The position numbers and the translations under genes were made by a program. This document shows positions 54,283 through 63,147 of a stretch of DNA of 64,000 nt, in pieces; the stretch's first letter is position 1; each line of letters opens with the position of its first letter. This DNA comes from Novisyntrophococcus fermenticellae. Its GTDB lineage: Bacteria > Bacillota > Clostridia > Lachnospirales > Lachnospiraceae. Under the pieces are notes generated by a model. It was not told the origin of the DNA, ran no database searches, and worked only from the letters and a program-made list of their open reading frames with translations. The stretch covers positions 1,984,001 to 2,048,000 of the forward strand of contig NZ_CP076458.1 of the NCBI RefSeq assembly GCF_018866245.1, written 5' to 3'.

Positions 54283-56388
54283 TTAATCGAACAGCTTTGC
54301 TACGCGCTCATTGACCGATTGTTCAAGCGTAGTAAAGCGTTGTTCCAGTTCTTCGCTGGGGGTAGGCTGCTGATATTTGTAAAAATAGCGAGTAAACGGA
54401 ATCTCCGCGCCGGTCTTGATAACCGGCTTTTTCTTGCTCAAATCTTCCTCAAAGAATGCTTTTGCATCGGGGATATGTGGCAGGACTTCTCTCGCCATAT
54501 AGGTGTCGATGCCTTCCTGGTATTTTACGATTTCAGTATCCTTCGATTCTTTGTCATAGATGATTTCGCCCTTTTTGTCACGCTGAATTTCGGCGTTCTT
54601 ATCCATGACGGAAAGACCGTCCGCAATCTTCTCAATCAGTTTTTTGTCTGCGGTCGCACAAGAAAGCACCTTTGTCAGCACAGGCAGAAATGCAGCCTGG
54701 GATAGATAGACCTCCTCAGAAATGGCGGCTTCCAGAGCGGCAACGATGCCATCAAACACAGGCTTGTTGTTCTGATAATCCTCCAGCTTTTTTACATCCT
54801 TGCCAGACAGCTCTTCTTCGGAATTTTCCAGTTCGCTGACTTTGCCCTCGTCATATAAAGAACTGAGCGAGCCTTTGGAAAGCATCTGCTGGATGCGTTC
54901 TTCCGTTATGGCGTAGCTGCGCTGAAGCGGTTGCATCACCGTATACTCACGGTAGATGAATTCCTCGTTATCATAGATTTTGCACAGCTCGTTTTCCTTG
55001 AAATCTGCATACAGTCGTGTAATGGCAGAGCGGTCTTCCGGGGCAATCTCGTTTTTCTTGTTGCCCAGTGCCTTGCGAAGTTTATGATAAATGCCGGAAG
55101 CGTCAATGAGTTGAATTTTGCCCTTTCGCTCGGTGCGTTTATTTTTCGACAGTACCCAAATATATGTAGCGATACCGGTATTGTAAAAGAGGTCAGTCGG
55201 CAACGCAATAATCGCTTCAATTAGGTCGCTTTGAAGCAGCCAACGGCGGATCTGGCTTTCGCCAGATGCAGTGCCACCAGAAAACAGCGGACTGCCGTTT
55301 TGAATGATGGCAGCGCGTCCGTTGTGCTTGTCCATTTTGTCAATTGCGGACTGCAAGAACAGCATCTGCATATCACCGGAGCCGGGAAGCCCCGCGCCCC
55401 AACGTCCGTCAAAACCCTTTTTATATTCTTCGTTTACGGCATTCTCAACGCCCTCGGCAGCGTCTTTGCCGCCCCACGCCGTACCGAACGGCGGATTTTC
55501 GAGCACGAAGCGCATCTCCGTACCCTTAAAGCGATCATCTATCATGGTGTCCTGATAACAGATGTTCTCGGAGTTCTGTCCTTTGATGAGCATTTCGGCA
55601 AGGCACATGGCATAGGATTCCGGGTTGATTTCCTGCCCAAAAAGCCGGACGTCTGCGGAGGGATTATAACGCTTGATGAAATTGTAGCCGGTGGAAAGCA
55701 TACCGCCTGTGCCGCAGGCTTGGTCGAGTATCGTGATAACCTTGCCATCATCAAAAATGTCGTCGCAGCCCTCTGCCAATAGAATATTGACCATCGTTTT
55801 GATGATATCCCTGCCGGTGTAGTGGTCGCCAGCCTCGGCATTTTCAGAGAACTTACGGATAAGTTCTTCGAAAATATATCCCATCTTCACGTTGTCAATG
55901 GTACGCGGATCGAGGTCAAGCTCCGAAAACGCCTTGACGACACTGAGCAGACGATTATTCTTATCCATCTTGTCGATTTGCTTATAGAAATCAAGACCCT
56001 TTTCCGCAGAGAGCAGGATTTCCTGTACGTTGGGAGAAAAGCCTTGAATATAGCTTTTAAAATTGGCTGCGATATGATCGGCATCATTTACCAGCTCTGC
56101 AAGGTCGTACCCACTGGTATTGTAAAACTGAAAGCCGGAAATGCGATACATTGCCTTTGCCGGATAGGTCGGGTCAGCGTTATATTTATCGACGACCGCT
56201 TTTTTCGTATGCGCAAGGGCACACTCAAAACGGCGGATGATAGTCATCGGAATGATGACATCCTTATATTTATCACTCTGGTACGGACCGCGCAGCTTGT
56301 TTGCGATAGACCAGATAAAGTTTACTTCTGTGGAAACATCAATGGGGCTGTCGTCCCACATTGCATCTATTGCTTGTTTATCAACCAT
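54283..56388 (-). CDS. hsdM: Type I restriction enzyme, M (methyltransferase) subunit
   Basis: A 701-residue N6-adenine methyltransferase. The SAM motif D-Q-A-C-G-T-G-G lies near residue 222 and the catalytic N-P-P-F near 296. The N-terminal helical domain is typical of HsdM; the last 170 residues are a long helical extension. GGAGGA precedes the ATG. Confidence 0.95.
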   Translation of the reverse strand: MVDKQAIDAMWDDSPIDVSTEVNFIWSIANKLRGPYQSDKYKDVIIPMTIIRRFECALAHTKKAVVDKYNADPTYPAKAMYRISGFQFYNTSGYDLAELVNDADHIAANFKSYIQGFSPNVQEILLSAEKGLDFYKQIDKMDKNNRLLSVVKAFSELDLDPRTIDNVKMGYIFEELIRKFSENAEAGDHYTGRDIIKTMVNILLAEGCDDIFDDGKVITILDQACGTGGMLSTGYNFIKRYNPSADVRLFGQEINPESYAMCLAEMLIKGQNSENICYQDTMIDDRFKGTEMRFVLENPPFGTAWGGKDAAEGVENAVNEEYKKGFDGRWGAGLPGSGDMQMLFLQSAIDKMDKHNGRAAIIQNGSPLFSGGTASGESQIRRWLLQSDLIEAIIALPTDLFYNTGIATYIWVLSKNKRTERKGKIQLIDASGIYHKLRKALGNKKNEIAPEDRSAITRLYADFKENELCKIYDNEEFIYREYTVMQPLQRSYAITEERIQQMLSKGSLSSLYDEGKVSELENSEEELSGKDVKKLEDYQNNKPVFDGIVAALEAAISEEVYLSQAAFLPVLTKVLSCATADKKLIEKIADGLSVMDKNAEIQRDKKGEIIYDKESKDTEIVKYQEGIDTYMAREVLPHIPDAKAFFEEDLSKKKPVIKTGAEIPFTRYFYKYQQPTPSEELEQRFTTLEQSVNERVAKLFD

Positions 56389-56455
56389 AATATTTCCTCC
56401 GTTCAGGCGCTTGCCTGTTTTAATTCTGTATTAACGGCTGTCCCATAAGAAGGAC

Positions 56456-58732
56456 TTACGCCTCTATGCCCATCATCATATTGTAATGCTGTTCCTGATG
56501 TAGCGATTCAAAGATGAGCTTGAACACCGATTTATACTGCTCGGCATCGATACAATCCTCAACATAATTCAAGCCGTCACTGATGCCCTGCGGATTGTTG
56601 ATATAGGTCAGCATTGCTGAAGCAAGCTGATATTTCTCGTAGTCCGGTTTACCGCCTTCTACGGGCGTTACGAATTTATCTTTATTATCCTCCAGAACGA
56701 GCTTGCGGATGTTCGTCCCTTCATAACCGCAAAGTTGCAGGAAGTAGTATTCAAGAATGCGACGGATTACATTGAGCAAAGGAATGGTGGATTTCAGTGC
56801 TTGGAATTCGTCCCACAATGCCGCATAGGAATTTTGAACAGGGTTGTAATTTTCTCTCTCGGTCGGGCTGCTTTCGCTCTCGCGGTCACAAAGCTTGACC
56901 GTAGATACATTATCAGTTTTATGTATCATATAAAACGAAACGCTCTTGTAACGTCCGACCTGACGATATGTTATTTCTCTGTGGAAGTACACATTATGCG
57001 TAAGGATAAATATCTGTTTTATGTAGTCGCCCTGAACAGTTTGCCCGCGATAATCGGTATTGTTATAGCAGACTTCGACCATTTCACGAATGATGGCACT
57101 GACAATAAACAGAGTATTGCTGTCCATACTGGAAACCGGGTCATCAATAACCACAATTTTGTCTTTTACTTCGTCGCTGCTGTGACTGCCGCGAACAAGA
57201 TTATAGAAATATAGAAAAGCAATAAAATTTCGCTCGCCCTCACTCAGCTTTACCGCGATACTTCCGTCTTCACGGATAACCTCATAAACATTCGGGGTGT
57301 CTTTCTTTTCACGAAGGCTGAAGCCTTGGAAGCCAGAATCTTTCAGAAGGGCATTTATGCTGGCAATGGCGGCTTGCGTATTTACTACCTGTTTGTTAAG
57401 TTCTGCAATCTCTCCTGTCGCTGCATTGAAAGCACGGCGGGCAGCGGTTGCTTTGGATGTCAGTTCATCGGCTTCTTTTTGTAACTTAACCTGTTCTGCC
57501 TTATATTTTGCTACATCCGAACTCAGCATGAAAGCAAGATGCTCCCACACCTGATTTACTGAGGCTGTCTTTTTTGCCTTTTTGTCGTTCACGACATCGT
57601 TGTTTGCATTTATTTGACGATTGATTTCGTCAATAAGCGTACCAATTTCGATAAGCAGCGAATCCGTATCCTCGAGAGCCACAACAGACGTAGGTTCTTT
57701 CACCTTTCCGGCGATGCGCTGCTTGTTGATTTCGATGCTGCTTTTCAACAGTGCTATTTTGTCTTTGTATTCCGTCACGTCGACGGTTGCAAGCACATCC
57801 TGTAAATTTGCTTGCAGTGTGTCTAAAATGGCATCTGTTTCACGGGTGTAAGTAGCTTGAAAATCCGCAATATCGTTAATATCCTGCTGATATTGAGCAT
57901 CAAAGCAAGCGGCAATTTCTTCATCGAAGCCATCTGGCAGCTTCTGCTGGCAGAAAGGACACTTTCCATCAGCTCCTGCAACGTAGTGGTCATGACCTTG
58001 CCGTACCCAGTCAGTGGCATGGAGTGCTTTCATAAATTTAGTGAATGATGATTCGCTGCTGCTGACGATAGCCTTGTCCATAAGGTCTTTTCCGGGTAAC
58101 TTTCCATATGTGGTGGAACTGCCTGCTCTGGAGAAAAGCTTATATACTCTTGCAGAGGTATCAAATGCAATATCATACATCTTCTTTAAAGCGGTTAAAT
58201 CGTGCTCCGCTGGGGTTGGAACGGCTAAAACGGCATCAGCAAACAGATTTATTCGTTTTTTGCCCTTCATGGCCTCATCAAAAGTTTCTCTTACAGTCTT
58301 TGTTTTGCTCCAGCAAGCATTCTGTAAAGAACTTAATGATGTGGCCATATCATCCCGCTTGCCGCCTGCCGCAGTAGTCAGTGTGCGATACTGCTCATCA
58401 AACGAGGCTCTGTCAGCTGTTTTCTGCTCAACTTGCTTTTGAATCTCTATATTCGTATCACATACGGTAAACACACCTGCGAGATTCCCGTAATTTTGCA
58501 GATTGCTATTAATGAAGTCTTGGTCATAAACCAAGATATCGTAGTCTGCGGCGGATTTTCCATCCTGCCAATCCAAGCTGGTATCAGAGCCGATAGCCTG
58601 CGCTATTGTTGATTTTCCGGCACCGTTTCTCCCATAGAAAAAATTGATAAAGGTTGGCTCAACCACGTCTCCGTTGAAGGTGGGGGTATTGAGCGTTATT
58701 TTTTTGATTGCGGATGGCATTTTGGGGGTCAT
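56456..58732 (-). CDS. RloC/PrrC-like AAA_13 ATPase
   Basis: A 758-residue ABC-type ATPase with Walker A F-Y-G-R-N-G-A-G-K-S near residue 38, a long coiled coil interrupted by a CPFC zinc hook near 257, the signature L-S-E-G-E-R near 495 and Walker B V-V-I-D-D-P-V-S-S near 530. This is the RloC layout; RloC and PrrC cut tRNA anticodons when phage attack the linked type I RM system. Of their Arg-Glu-His triad, R-R-I-L-E is present near 654, but the His expected near 709 is not (N-N-P-Q-G-I-S), so nuclease activity is doubtful. GGAGA precedes the ATG. It lies 67 bases upstream of hsdM. Confidence 0.82.
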   Translation of the reverse strand: MTPKMPSAIKKITLNTPTFNGDVVEPTFINFFYGRNGAGKSTIAQAIGSDTSLDWQDGKSAADYDILVYDQDFINSNLQNYGNLAGVFTVCDTNIEIQKQVEQKTADRASFDEQYRTLTTAAGGKRDDMATSLSSLQNACWSKTKTVRETFDEAMKGKKRINLFADAVLAVPTPAEHDLTALKKMYDIAFDTSARVYKLFSRAGSSTTYGKLPGKDLMDKAIVSSSESSFTKFMKALHATDWVRQGHDHYVAGADGKCPFCQQKLPDGFDEEIAACFDAQYQQDINDIADFQATYTRETDAILDTLQANLQDVLATVDVTEYKDKIALLKSSIEINKQRIAGKVKEPTSVVALEDTDSLLIEIGTLIDEINRQINANNDVVNDKKAKKTASVNQVWEHLAFMLSSDVAKYKAEQVKLQKEADELTSKATAARRAFNAATGEIAELNKQVVNTQAAIASINALLKDSGFQGFSLREKKDTPNVYEVIREDGSIAVKLSEGERNFIAFLYFYNLVRGSHSSDEVKDKIVVIDDPVSSMDSNTLFIVSAIIREMVEVCYNNTDYRGQTVQGDYIKQIFILTHNVYFHREITYRQVGRYKSVSFYMIHKTDNVSTVKLCDRESESSPTERENYNPVQNSYAALWDEFQALKSTIPLLNVIRRILEYYFLQLCGYEGTNIRKLVLEDNKDKFVTPVEGGKPDYEKYQLASAMLTYINNPQGISDGLNYVEDCIDAEQYKSVFKLIFESLHQEQHYNMMMGIEA

Positions 58733-58789
58733 AATTTTTCTCCTTCCACCGAGATTGGTCGGTATTTACGTAATATGATTTATTGCCTG

Positions 58790-58990
58790 TTAATCTTTGA
58801 TTTTTCCTTTTCGTACCCATTCATCAACTTCGGAAATTTTGAACTTGTATCTCTTTCCAGCTTTGTTGATGGGGAGTTTTCCCTCCCGCATCCATGTGCG
58901 GACGGTGTCCTTGCTCACGCTGAGATATTCAGCAATATCCTCAAGGTTTACCCATTTTTCAGGAACACTGTTTTCCTTCTCGCTACTCAT
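58790..58990 (-). CDS. Excisionase/MerR-type helix-turn-helix protein
   Basis: A 66-residue winged-helix DNA-binding protein with I-A-E-Y-L-S-V-S-K-D-T-V-R-T-W and F-K-I-S-E-V-D-E-W, the layout of excisionase-family proteins. Such proteins direct element excision or bind type I RM promoters; position at the head of the RloC/hsd cluster suits a regulator. GGAGG precedes the ATG. Confidence 0.85.
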   Translation of the reverse strand: MSSEKENSVPEKWVNLEDIAEYLSVSKDTVRTWMREGKLPINKAGKRYKFKISEVDEWVRKGKIKD

Positions 58991-59038
58991 ATTGAACCTC
59001 CATAATGTGTATATCGCGTTTCCGTACGGCTATTTATC

Positions 59039-59665
59039 TTAAAGGAGTGCGTCTATGCCTGCATTACGCAGTTTTTCGATAATATTTATCCGCTTAATTG
59101 TCCAATGCGTACTGTCGAATTCGTTGAACGCCGAAGCACAGTCAATAGAAATTTCAAAAGCAAGTTCATTCAATCGGCTCTGGGGTATTGCATACAGCAG
59201 ATGAAAAGACACCCTAATACCGTTGTCCTGAATGCTAATATCATTTACAAATCCAAGGTATGCTTCTTGATTCCCACCCGCACAACAATACTGGTGGTTT
59301 TTGCCTGCGAATATAGCTGGGAAAGTTTTTATTGCTGCAATGGCATCCATATCGAGCTTTGCATACAAGGCTTTCAATTCTGGCGTTATACTTTCAGTTA
59401 ATGCACACTTCTTCGGTACAATGAAATATCCTCCAGTAAATGTTTCATCACCAATAACGAACAGATTATAATAATCTGCATTTACAGTTCGTCTTGTCGG
59501 GAGTGTTACACCGTTTGTCTGAACAACAGGAATGTACACGCTTTTCATGTTTACCACATTTGCTTGAGCAATCAGCGTGTTCCCGTCACCGGGTAGAGTT
59601 ATATTTGCCGATGCGCCTCTCGACGGAAGGACGGACGATGAGATCTGCTGAAGTTTTTCACTCAT
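59039..59665 (-). CDS. 208-aa unknown protein with N-terminal motif shared with its neighbour
   Basis: Soluble, no recognised catalytic motif. Residues 18-40 (A-N-I-T-L-P-G-D-G-N-T-L then A-Q-A-N-V-V-N-M) resemble the C-terminal tail of the protein encoded just upstream. Residues 70-208 form a compact domain (Y-Y-N-L-F-V-I, I-K-T-F-P-A-I-F-A, A-F-N-E-F-D-S-T-H-W) that recurs in other Clostridia in my recollection. The start overlaps the upstream stop by eight bases and GGAGGG precedes it. The pair acts as one unit; see the findings for a signalling hypothesis. Confidence 0.75.
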   Translation of the reverse strand: MSEKLQQISSSVLPSRGASANITLPGDGNTLIAQANVVNMKSVYIPVVQTNGVTLPTRRTVNADYYNLFVIGDETFTGGYFIVPKKCALTESITPELKALYAKLDMDAIAAIKTFPAIFAGKNHQYCCAGGNQEAYLGFVNDISIQDNGIRVSFHLLYAIPQSRLNELAFEISIDCASAFNEFDSTHWTIKRINIIEKLRNAGIDALL

Positions 59666-60605
59666 CTTTTTGCCCTCCGTTATTAATATTTACTGTATCT
59701 ACCTGATTATAGAAGCTGTTGTTATTGCCAGATATATTGAAATTGAAGAATGTCGGATTGTTGTTTATAACCTGCTGCGTCAAATTGGATGCGGCAGGTT
59801 CTTTTTCTGCCGATTGTTCCTCACTACGAGGTTCATCACTACGAGGTTCATCACTTGTCAGAGGCTCGTCCACCAAAGGCTCATCAACAATTTCGTCATC
59901 TACATTTTCCCCAAAGGACTCACAATAGGTTAGCGTGATATTCCTTGTTATGAGGTTTGCAAGGTTACCTTTATACTCGCGCTTTCCGCCCCCGGTTGAG
60001 GGACACCACAAATTGATTGTTTCTTTACCGAAAGTGTTCCTTTCCGAACGGGTTACTGCGAAATACCAAACGCCTAATAAAAATGATTGCAAGCAAATAT
60101 CTTTTGCTTTGAGAAGATCAGCTTTCGTTATGGTATCGCCATTCTCCAATGAATAGAAAGGTTGACTATCCCCGATGGAGTCATCAACCTCAATTAATGC
60201 AATAAGTTCCTTAACAAGGCGAATATCTTTTTTCATGCTGCCTGTGTCAACAAGCAAACCTATAACTTTGCACATATCGGCTAATGCGGTAGGATAACTT
60301 TCTTTGATACGTTCACCGAATGCGATCAATGCTGCATCATCACCGAAGGGGTATATTAAGCCACCTTCATTCTTACAAGTCTTATATTCCGAAGTATTGC
60401 CGCTAACAGTGCTGTCGGCGTATACAAATATACTCGTCCAATCAGGAACTATCACCTTGGATAAGGCAAACAGAGCTATGGGTTCGGAATATGGCTCCGG
60501 ATTTCCTGTATAGTATTCATTTGCTCCGTGTAGGGGCTTTCTTGCGCGTAAAAACAATGTGAAGAAAGTACCGCCGCAAAGGCGTTGTTTAACTGTTTTC
60601 GTCAT
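59658..60605 (-). CDS. 315-aa unknown protein with acidic repeats and a beta-strand tail
   Basis: Residues 1-225 form an unrecognised domain (C-G-G-T-F-F-T-L-F, W-C-P-S-T-G-G-G-K-R). Residues 240-265 are an acidic D-E-P repeat linker. The tail, F-N-F-N-I-S-G-N-N-N-S-F then N-Q-V-D-T-V-N-I, matches the N-terminal motif of the next gene. No signal or membrane segment is seen. Weak GGTG site before the ATG. It is first in the minus-strand island and diverges from the phage-like module. Function unknown; defence is inferred from position. Confidence 0.75.
   Translation of the reverse strand: MTKTVKQRLCGGTFFTLFLRARKPLHGANEYYTGNPEPYSEPIALFALSKVIVPDWTSIFVYADSTVSGNTSEYKTCKNEGGLIYPFGDDAALIAFGERIKESYPTALADMCKVIGLLVDTGSMKKDIRLVKELIALIEVDDSIGDSQPFYSLENGDTITKADLLKAKDICLQSFLLGVWYFAVTRSERNTFGKETINLWCPSTGGGKREYKGNLANLITRNITLTYCESFGENVDDEIVDEPLVDEPLTSDEPRSDEPRSEEQSAEKEPAASNLTQQVINNNPTFFNFNISGNNNSFYNQVDTVNINNGGQKDE
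59823..59855 (-). repeat. 15-bp tandem repeat coding acidic D-E-P units
   Basis: TTCATCACTACGAGG occurs twice in tandem with a third partial copy; it encodes D-E-P-R-S units in the linker of the 315-aa protein. Confidence 0.7.
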
Positions 60606-60904
60606 AGATTTTCACCACTTTTTCAAAAACCAACTCGGCGAACTCCAACCAACTTAGCGAAGTATGGCTGGCGAACTCGGCAAACTATTTCATGTCCTTG
60701 TGAGAAATCGCAGGGGCATTTTTTGTTGCTCTTGTATGGCGGCTAAGAGAGAAGAACCAATTTTGCAATTCACTCTAAACACCGCTAAACCATTATATCG
60801 CTTATTAACCCGAAATACAATGGAATAAGTGTAAATTTTCACTAATTCTCAGAGATTTCCCCCCTGCGATTGCTCACGCAATTCAAATCACAGGAGGAAA
60901 TCTA
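60606..60904. other. Divergent intergenic region between the island and the replication module
   Basis: About 300 bases with no gene. GGCGAACTC occurs twice (near 60638 and 60671), and a weak dyad TGCG-atTGCTCA-CGCA lies near 60866. Promoters for both sides must lie here, but no hexamer pair is convincing. Confidence 0.5.
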
Positions 60905-61408
60905 ATGAAAAACCAAGCAAATCAAAGCCCAAACCGCGAGTACAAGGTCTACATACCCAGTACCCACCAGTTCGTCCCGGTGACAAAGGAATTCTACTAC
61001 GAATACTATCGCCCTATCTGGCGCACGCAGAAGGAAGCCCAGAAGAACGGTCAGTGCATGTGCCCGAGAAGCAAATTATGGCGCTGCGACGGCTGCTGCC
61101 TCGATTGCCCGTATCACTCTTCCGGAAAAGTATGGTCGCTTGAGTATGAGCAGGAGCTTATGGGGGACAAGCATGAAGACCCCAGCGCCGATATTGAATC
61201 AATCGTGACCGATAAAATCGTTTTGCAACAGCTTTTCAAGCGGCTGGACGAGCTTTTTCCTGAAGCCCGTCGCATAGGTGAGCTTCGCATGGAGGGTATC
61301 TCGGACCGTGACATTGCAGACATTCTTGGAATGCCCCGCAGCACATTCAGGTCGCGTCTCGAAAAAGTTGAAGCCCTGCTCCGTGAAGAGTACGGTGACA
61401 TCATCTAA
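60905..61408 (+). CDS. Sigma-70-like helix-turn-helix factor of a phage-type module
   Basis: A 167-residue protein. A Cys-rich region near residues 49-68 (C-M-C-P, C-D-G-C-C-L-D-C) may bind zinc. The C-terminal half is a sigma region 4 (G-I-S-D-R-D-I-A-D-I-L-G, then R-S-T-F-R-S-R-L-E-K). AGGAGG precedes the ATG. Such proteins open the replication module of many Clostridia phages and elements and likely act as its transcription factor. Confidence 0.82.
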   Translation: MKNQANQSPNREYKVYIPSTHQFVPVTKEFYYEYYRPIWRTQKEAQKNGQCMCPRSKLWRCDGCCLDCPYHSSGKVWSLEYEQELMGDKHEDPSADIESIVTDKIVLQQLFKRLDELFPEARRIGELRMEGISDRDIADILGMPRSTFRSRLEKVEALLREEYGDII

Positions 61409-61416
61409 TTAGGCAT

Positions 61417-61456
61417 AATCTCCGGCCGCCCTAACACGGTGGTCGGAGATTTTTTC
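61417..61456 (+). terminator. Terminator after the sigma-like gene
   Basis: AATCTCCG and CGGAGATT with inner CCGCC/GGTGG pairing, followed by TTTTTTC. It lies nine bases after the stop and may attenuate the genes downstream. Confidence 0.8.
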
Positions 61457-61552
61457 AAAAAAGTTTTTCTGTTTTTCGTCCAAATGGGCCTTTTCGTTCC
61501 AGTGAGTTGTGAAAGCGATACACAACCGGCTTTCAGAACGGAGGTGAAACGA

Positions 61553-61768
61553 ATGTATCAGGCCCAAACAAAATCCCAGACCTGCACTGCGGACGAAGAA
61601 CTCGTCGATGTTCTCACCGCAATCAGCGTCGTGTCCATGCGACTGGCAAGGAAACTGACCTTGCTGTCCACACAGAGTCAATCTATGGAAGGAGGAAAAA
61701 CAGATGAGCAAAATGAGCGAAATGGCCGCAATCATCGAGGATCTGCGCAGTGCAGCTGCCGCTATTAA
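61553..61768 (+). CDS. Small helical phage-type protein
   Basis: A 71-residue protein starting M-Y-Q-A-Q-T-K-S behind GGAGGTG. A helix with V-D-V-L-T-A-I-S-V-V-S-M-R-L occupies the middle. The last 22 residues overlap the next gene. Unknown function; such genes precede the DUF2800 module in related phages. Confidence 0.65.
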   Translation: MYQAQTKSQTCTADEELVDVLTAISVVSMRLARKLTLLSTQSQSMEGGKTDEQNERNGRNHRGSAQCSCRY

Positions 61769-62018
61769 CGAAGCCGCCAATTGGCTGGCAGAGCAGTTCA
61801 GCGGTGAAGAGTCCTCACCTGAAAAAACGGTTCCCGCCGAGCCTGTACTTACGCTGGAAGCGGTCAGAGCCGTCCTTGCGGACAAGTCCCGTGCCGGTTT
61901 CACCGCTCAGATTCGCTCGCTGCTCCAGAAGCACGGTGCCGACAAGCTGTCTGGTATCGACCCAGCTAACTACAAAGCACTGCTTGCCGATGTGGAGGGA
62001 TTGACCGATGCCACCTAA
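61704..62018 (+). CDS. Small phage-type protein (104 aa)
   Basis: A helical protein starting M-S-K-M-S-E-M-A behind GGAGG. A Pro/Glu-rich linker near residue 38 separates a helix from a C-terminal part (V-R-A-V-L-A-D-K-S-R-A-G-F, I-D-P-A-N-Y) resembling the rRNA-biogenesis-named phage proteins. It overlaps both neighbours, so translation is coupled. Function unknown. Confidence 0.75.
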   Translation: MSKMSEMAAIIEDLRSAAAAINEAANWLAEQFSGEESSPEKTVPAEPVLTLEAVRAVLADKSRAGFTAQIRSLLQKHGADKLSGIDPANYKALLADVEGLTDAT

Positions 62019-63147
62019 AGGACACGCCTTACTCTCCGCATCCAGCTCCGAACGCTGGCTTCATTGCCCGCCCTCGGCACGGCTCTGTGAGAGTTACGAT
62101 GACAAAAGCAGCGATTACGCCGCCGAAGGCACCGACGCCCATACGCTCTGTGAGTATAAGCTTCGCCGGGCGCTGGGTATGGAGGCCGAAGACCCAACTG
62201 AAAACCTCACCTGGTTCAATGAGGAAATGGACGACTGTGCCACCGGCTATGCCGTCTATGTGATCGAACAAGTGGAAGCCGCAAAGCAAACCTGTGCTGA
62301 CCCGGTTGTCCTTATCGAACAACGCGCGGACTTTTCCCGCTGGGTAGAGTCCGGCTTTGGTACCGCAGATTGCCTCATCATTGCAGACGGCACCCTGAAA
62401 ATCATCGACTACAAGCATGGGCGCGGAATCATGGTCGATGCAACCGAAAACCCACAAATGAAGTGTTACGCCCTCGGTGCTTTGGAGCTGTTCGATGGCA
62501 TCTATGATTTCGACCGCGTGTCAATGACCATTTATCAGCCACGCCGCGATAACATCAGCACATACGAGCTCTCGAAAGATGAGCTTTACCGCTGGGCAAA
62601 CGAGGTACTAAAACCTACAGCCGACCTTGCTTTCGCTGGTGATGGAAACTTTCTATGCGGCGAATGGTGCGGCTTCTGTAAGGCAAAGCACGACTGCCGT
62701 GCCAGAGCTGAGACCAATATGGAGCTTGCCCGTTATGACTTCAAGCTGCCGCCGCTGCTTACAGATGAGGACATTGAAGATATCCTTTCAAAGGTCGATG
62801 ACCTTGTCGCTTGGGCGGCTGACATCAAGGAATACGCCTTACAACAAGCAATCAGCGGCAAAGACTGGATTGGATATAAGCTGGTCGAAGGACGTTCCAA
62901 CCGCAAATACACCAATGAGACGGTAGTTGCCGACGCAGTCAGCAGGGCTGGTTTTGACCCATACGAACGCAAGGTTCTCGGTGTCACTGCCATGCAGAAG
63001 CTGCTCGGCAAATCCCGCTTTGATGAACTTCTCGCGGCCTACATTGAAAAGCCGCAAGGTAAACCCACTCTCGTGCCGGAGAGCGATAAGCGCCCGGCCA
63101 TGAACACAGCCAAAAATGATTTTATGGAGGAAAACGATTATGAATAA
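62008..63147 (+). CDS. DUF2800 phage nuclease-like protein
   Basis: A 379-residue protein of the DUF2800 family, related to Cas4/RecB nucleases. The PD-(D/E)xK core shows G-T-A-D near residue 113 and I-D-Y-K-H-G near 132; a cysteine cluster at 217-231 (C-G-E-W-C-G-F-C, then C) with an N-terminal Cys suggests an iron-sulphur site. It probably acts in phage recombination with the next gene, which starts inside its last codons. Confidence 0.88.
   Translation: MPPKGHALLSASSSERWLHCPPSARLCESYDDKSSDYAAEGTDAHTLCEYKLRRALGMEAEDPTENLTWFNEEMDDCATGYAVYVIEQVEAAKQTCADPVVLIEQRADFSRWVESGFGTADCLIIADGTLKIIDYKHGRGIMVDATENPQMKCYALGALELFDGIYDFDRVSMTIYQPRRDNISTYELSKDELYRWANEVLKPTADLAFAGDGNFLCGEWCGFCKAKHDCRARAETNMELARYDFKLPPLLTDEDIEDILSKVDDLVAWAADIKEYALQQAISGKDWIGYKLVEGRSNRKYTNETVVADAVSRAGFDPYERKVLGVTAMQKLLGKSRFDELLAAYIEKPQGKPTLVPESDKRPAMNTAKNDFMEENDYE

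Noticed and set aside
54936..55782. Several open frames on both strands within hsdM
   Set aside because: They arise from the open, GC-richer codon pattern of hsdM, which has clear catalytic motifs across the same bases.
61409..61903. A 164-codon minus-strand frame
   Set aside because: It overlaps a terminator and two plus-strand genes with good ribosome sites and has no recognisable domain.
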